Origin: an uncultured Duncaniella sp.
Lineage (GTDB): Bacteria; Bacteroidota; Bacteroidia; Bacteroidales; Muribaculaceae
Reading direction: 5' to 3'
Assembly (NCBI GenBank): GCA_910587515.1
Contig: CAJULW010000033.1
Span: 165,146 to 229,145, forward strand
Length of the DNA: 64,000 nt
The position numbers and the translations under genes were made by a program. The notes beneath the pieces are model-generated. The model was not told where the DNA came from. It searched no databases and worked only from the letters and a program-made list of their open reading frames with translations. This document shows, piece by piece, positions 62,813 through 64,000 of the stretch. Every line of letters starts with the position of its first letter. Within the stretch, counting starts at the first letter, position 1.

Positions 62813-64000
62813 TTATCGTGCGAGGGAGAGGTTTATGTTGAATCCGAAAGAAGTATTTGTAGTTGGATATGATGTTGACGATACTATCGGGGTATTTATC
62901 TGGTGGTCGAAGAAAGCTCCGAGAGTCAGTCGACGCGACATCACGTATGCGGCCGTGAAATTCAAGGTCAAAGTCCGTGTGCCGGATGTCGCCTGTGTAT
63001 ATGCGGTCTCTATTCGACGTATCAGAGCTTGTGTTTCCGAGAAGGCAAAGTCTGCGTTGAGTGTCAGGTCGTTGGATATGCCTCTGCCTGATCCTTTCAT
63101 CTTGAGAACTGTGTTGAAACCTACTATTTTGTATCCAACACCAAGATTGAAGCCTCTTTGGTTGGCTTCCACTATCTGTCCGGCAGATGTGTTGAGTGTC
63201 AGAGTGCGTGCGTCACGGTAGTCAGCTGACAGTGTGAGGTCGTTTTTCAAAGTCACTGAAGCCCCGAGAAGCGGAGCGAATTTTTCGGTTATCGCGACTG
63301 ACGAAATGTTGAACGGAGATGTTGGGATCGGGTTTCCTGTGAGTTCGTCAAGCGAGAATCCTCGGTCGCCTCCATCCGCGCTCATCCAATTGAGATATGA
63401 CGAGTATGAACCGACGGAGTACGTACATTGATAAGCGTGGCTGAGTGTAAAGGTCTTGAATATGTTGCGAAGGTTGCCGATGTATATCAGCCCGTCGTAT
63501 GTCACTCGCCAGTTGGGCAGGGCTTCCGCGAATGAGGGGAATGGTGTGAGATATTGTTTATGCGGATCTTTTCCTGAATAGGCTGCGATGAATGCAGGGA
63601 TAAGTACATCGGAACTTGTCGGGCTTACGTCTCCGACCTCAGGGTTGAAAGGATTGCCAGCATTGATGTTTCCATCCATGAAACCGCCCATAGGATAGTC
63701 CAGGCCAGTGTATTGCTGACGTACACGCGAGGCGATTACAGGGATGTTTTCAAGGAACTGGTCGAATGCTTCCGATGCATAGCCGTTGTCGGCATTGAAA
63801 TGCCGTAGGGCTGTTTTCAGGGCTATGTGTGTTTTAGTGTATGACCCGGCAAGTGCAGTCGGCATATTGTCATACATGAATTGGACGGAGCGTGTGCGGT
63901 TGTCGGTCCGATTGGTAGTCAGCATTATTTTAAGACCTTTGACCGGTTCAACCGTAAGTTCGAGATTTAGTTCACGTGTACGGGCGAAGATGGCCGGTGA
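62813..64000 (-). CDS. sprA: Type IX secretion translocon protein SprA, C-terminal part (partial)
   Basis: SprA (Sov) is the very large outer-membrane barrel that forms the T9SS translocon. The frame is open from the right window edge to the TAA at 62813-62815, giving about 395 C-terminal residues; the rest lies outside. Visible: ELTVEPVKGLKI and TYTKTHIALKTAL-type sequence near the start, LPNWRVTYDGL (typical of SprA), and regular barrel strands to the end. It implies a working T9SS, which fits the sorting tail on the PL11 enzyme. Confidence 0.9.
   Translation of the reverse strand, partial: SPAIFARTRELNLELTVEPVKGLKIMLTTNRTDNRTRSVQFMYDNMPTALAGSYTKTHIALKTALRHFNADNGYASEAFDQFLENIPVIASRVRQQYTGLDYPMGGFMDGNINAGNPFNPEVGDVSPTSSDVLIPAFIAAYSGKDPHKQYLTPFPSFAEALPNWRVTYDGLIYIGNLRNIFKTFTLSHAYQCTYSVGSYSSYLNWMSADGGDRGFSLDELTGNPIPTSPFNISSVAITEKFAPLLGASVTLKNDLTLSADYRDARTLTLNTSAGQIVEANQRGFNLGVGYKIVGFNTVLKMKGSGRGISNDLTLNADFAFSETQALIRRIETAYTQATSGTRTLTLNFTAAYVMSRRLTLGAFFDHQINTPIVSSTSYPTTNTSFGFNINLSLAR

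Noticed and set aside
1..64000. CRISPR array, tRNA or rRNA genes
   Set aside because: I looked for regularly spaced repeats, tRNA T-loop sequences such as GGTTCGAATCC, and rRNA segments, and found none by eye. A tRNA scan would settle it.

Overview
The window looks like chromosomal DNA of a member of the Bacteroidales; a Muribaculaceae-like gut bacterium is my inference, not something the sequence proves. Evidence: TAnnTTTG promoter elements (the Bacteroidetes primary sigma factor type) in front of many genes, few Shine-Dalgarno sequences, the Bacteroidetes form of RNA polymerase omega, a DUF3098 membrane protein beside ftsX, surface-lipoprotein signals with Asp/Asn-rich residues after the lipidated Cys, a type IX secretion (T9SS) cargo and the T9SS translocon protein SprA.

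Most of the window is conserved core genome. Region 1-4.6 kb (+): ftsX, DUF3098, uppP, truB, queA, IMPACT-family protein. Region 4.6-9.5 kb (-): rsgA with a TPR protein, an AraC regulator, mltG with a MerR regulator, and a small lipoprotein. Region 9.6-11.5 kb (+): rplY, pth, hslR. Region 11.5-13.0 kb (-): udk-lptB. A lone tyrosine recombinase (13.2-14.4 kb) with an 18-bp perfect inverted repeat in front of it sits between udk and the cell-shape cluster. Region 14.5-22.1 kb (-): purH-mreB-mreC-mreD-mrdA-rodA, i.e. the elongasome with purine synthesis at its head; the mreB-mreC gap holds a long paired structure. Then rpsO, bamD-rpoZ and, divergently, a GH10-like glycosidase.

Region 25.6-28.2 kb is a small accessory island: a short conserved protein, a possible gene remnant, and an ABC-F ATPase that is lower in GC than its surroundings and has a long structured leader. 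Region 28.2-41.6 kb returns to core functions: htpG; panC-panD-ffh-folD-capA; recR; an uncharacterised gene whose 3' end overlaps recR antisense; trxB-GNAT; ftsK-lolA-like.

Region 41.7-49.5 kb is envelope and secretion related: a 1233-residue PL11 rhamnogalacturonan lyase with two LamG domains and a T9SS sorting tail, flavodoxin, rpmH, a PagL-like outer-membrane protein translationally coupled to an unknown lipoprotein, and a beta-barrel protein. Region 49.5-56.7 kb: a biotin-dependent carboxylase/decarboxylase subunit, a glyoxalase-II-like hydrolase, rsmG, a CvfB-like S1 protein, a second ABC-F ATPase and an XRE regulator. After about 1 kb of AT-rich DNA without a convincing gene comes a three-gene operon (57.7-62.7 kb) matching the XusABC xenosiderophore-uptake layout: TonB receptor, DUF4374 surface lipoprotein, PepSY membrane protein. 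The window ends inside sprA (-), so a T9SS component and a likely T9SS substrate are both in the window.

I did not see rRNA, tRNA, CRISPR arrays, insertion sequences or prophage genes. The best candidates for new biology are the orphan recombinase with its inverted repeat, the mreB-mreC structured intergenic element, the PagL-like/lipoprotein pair, the ABC-F leader, and the recR antisense overlap.
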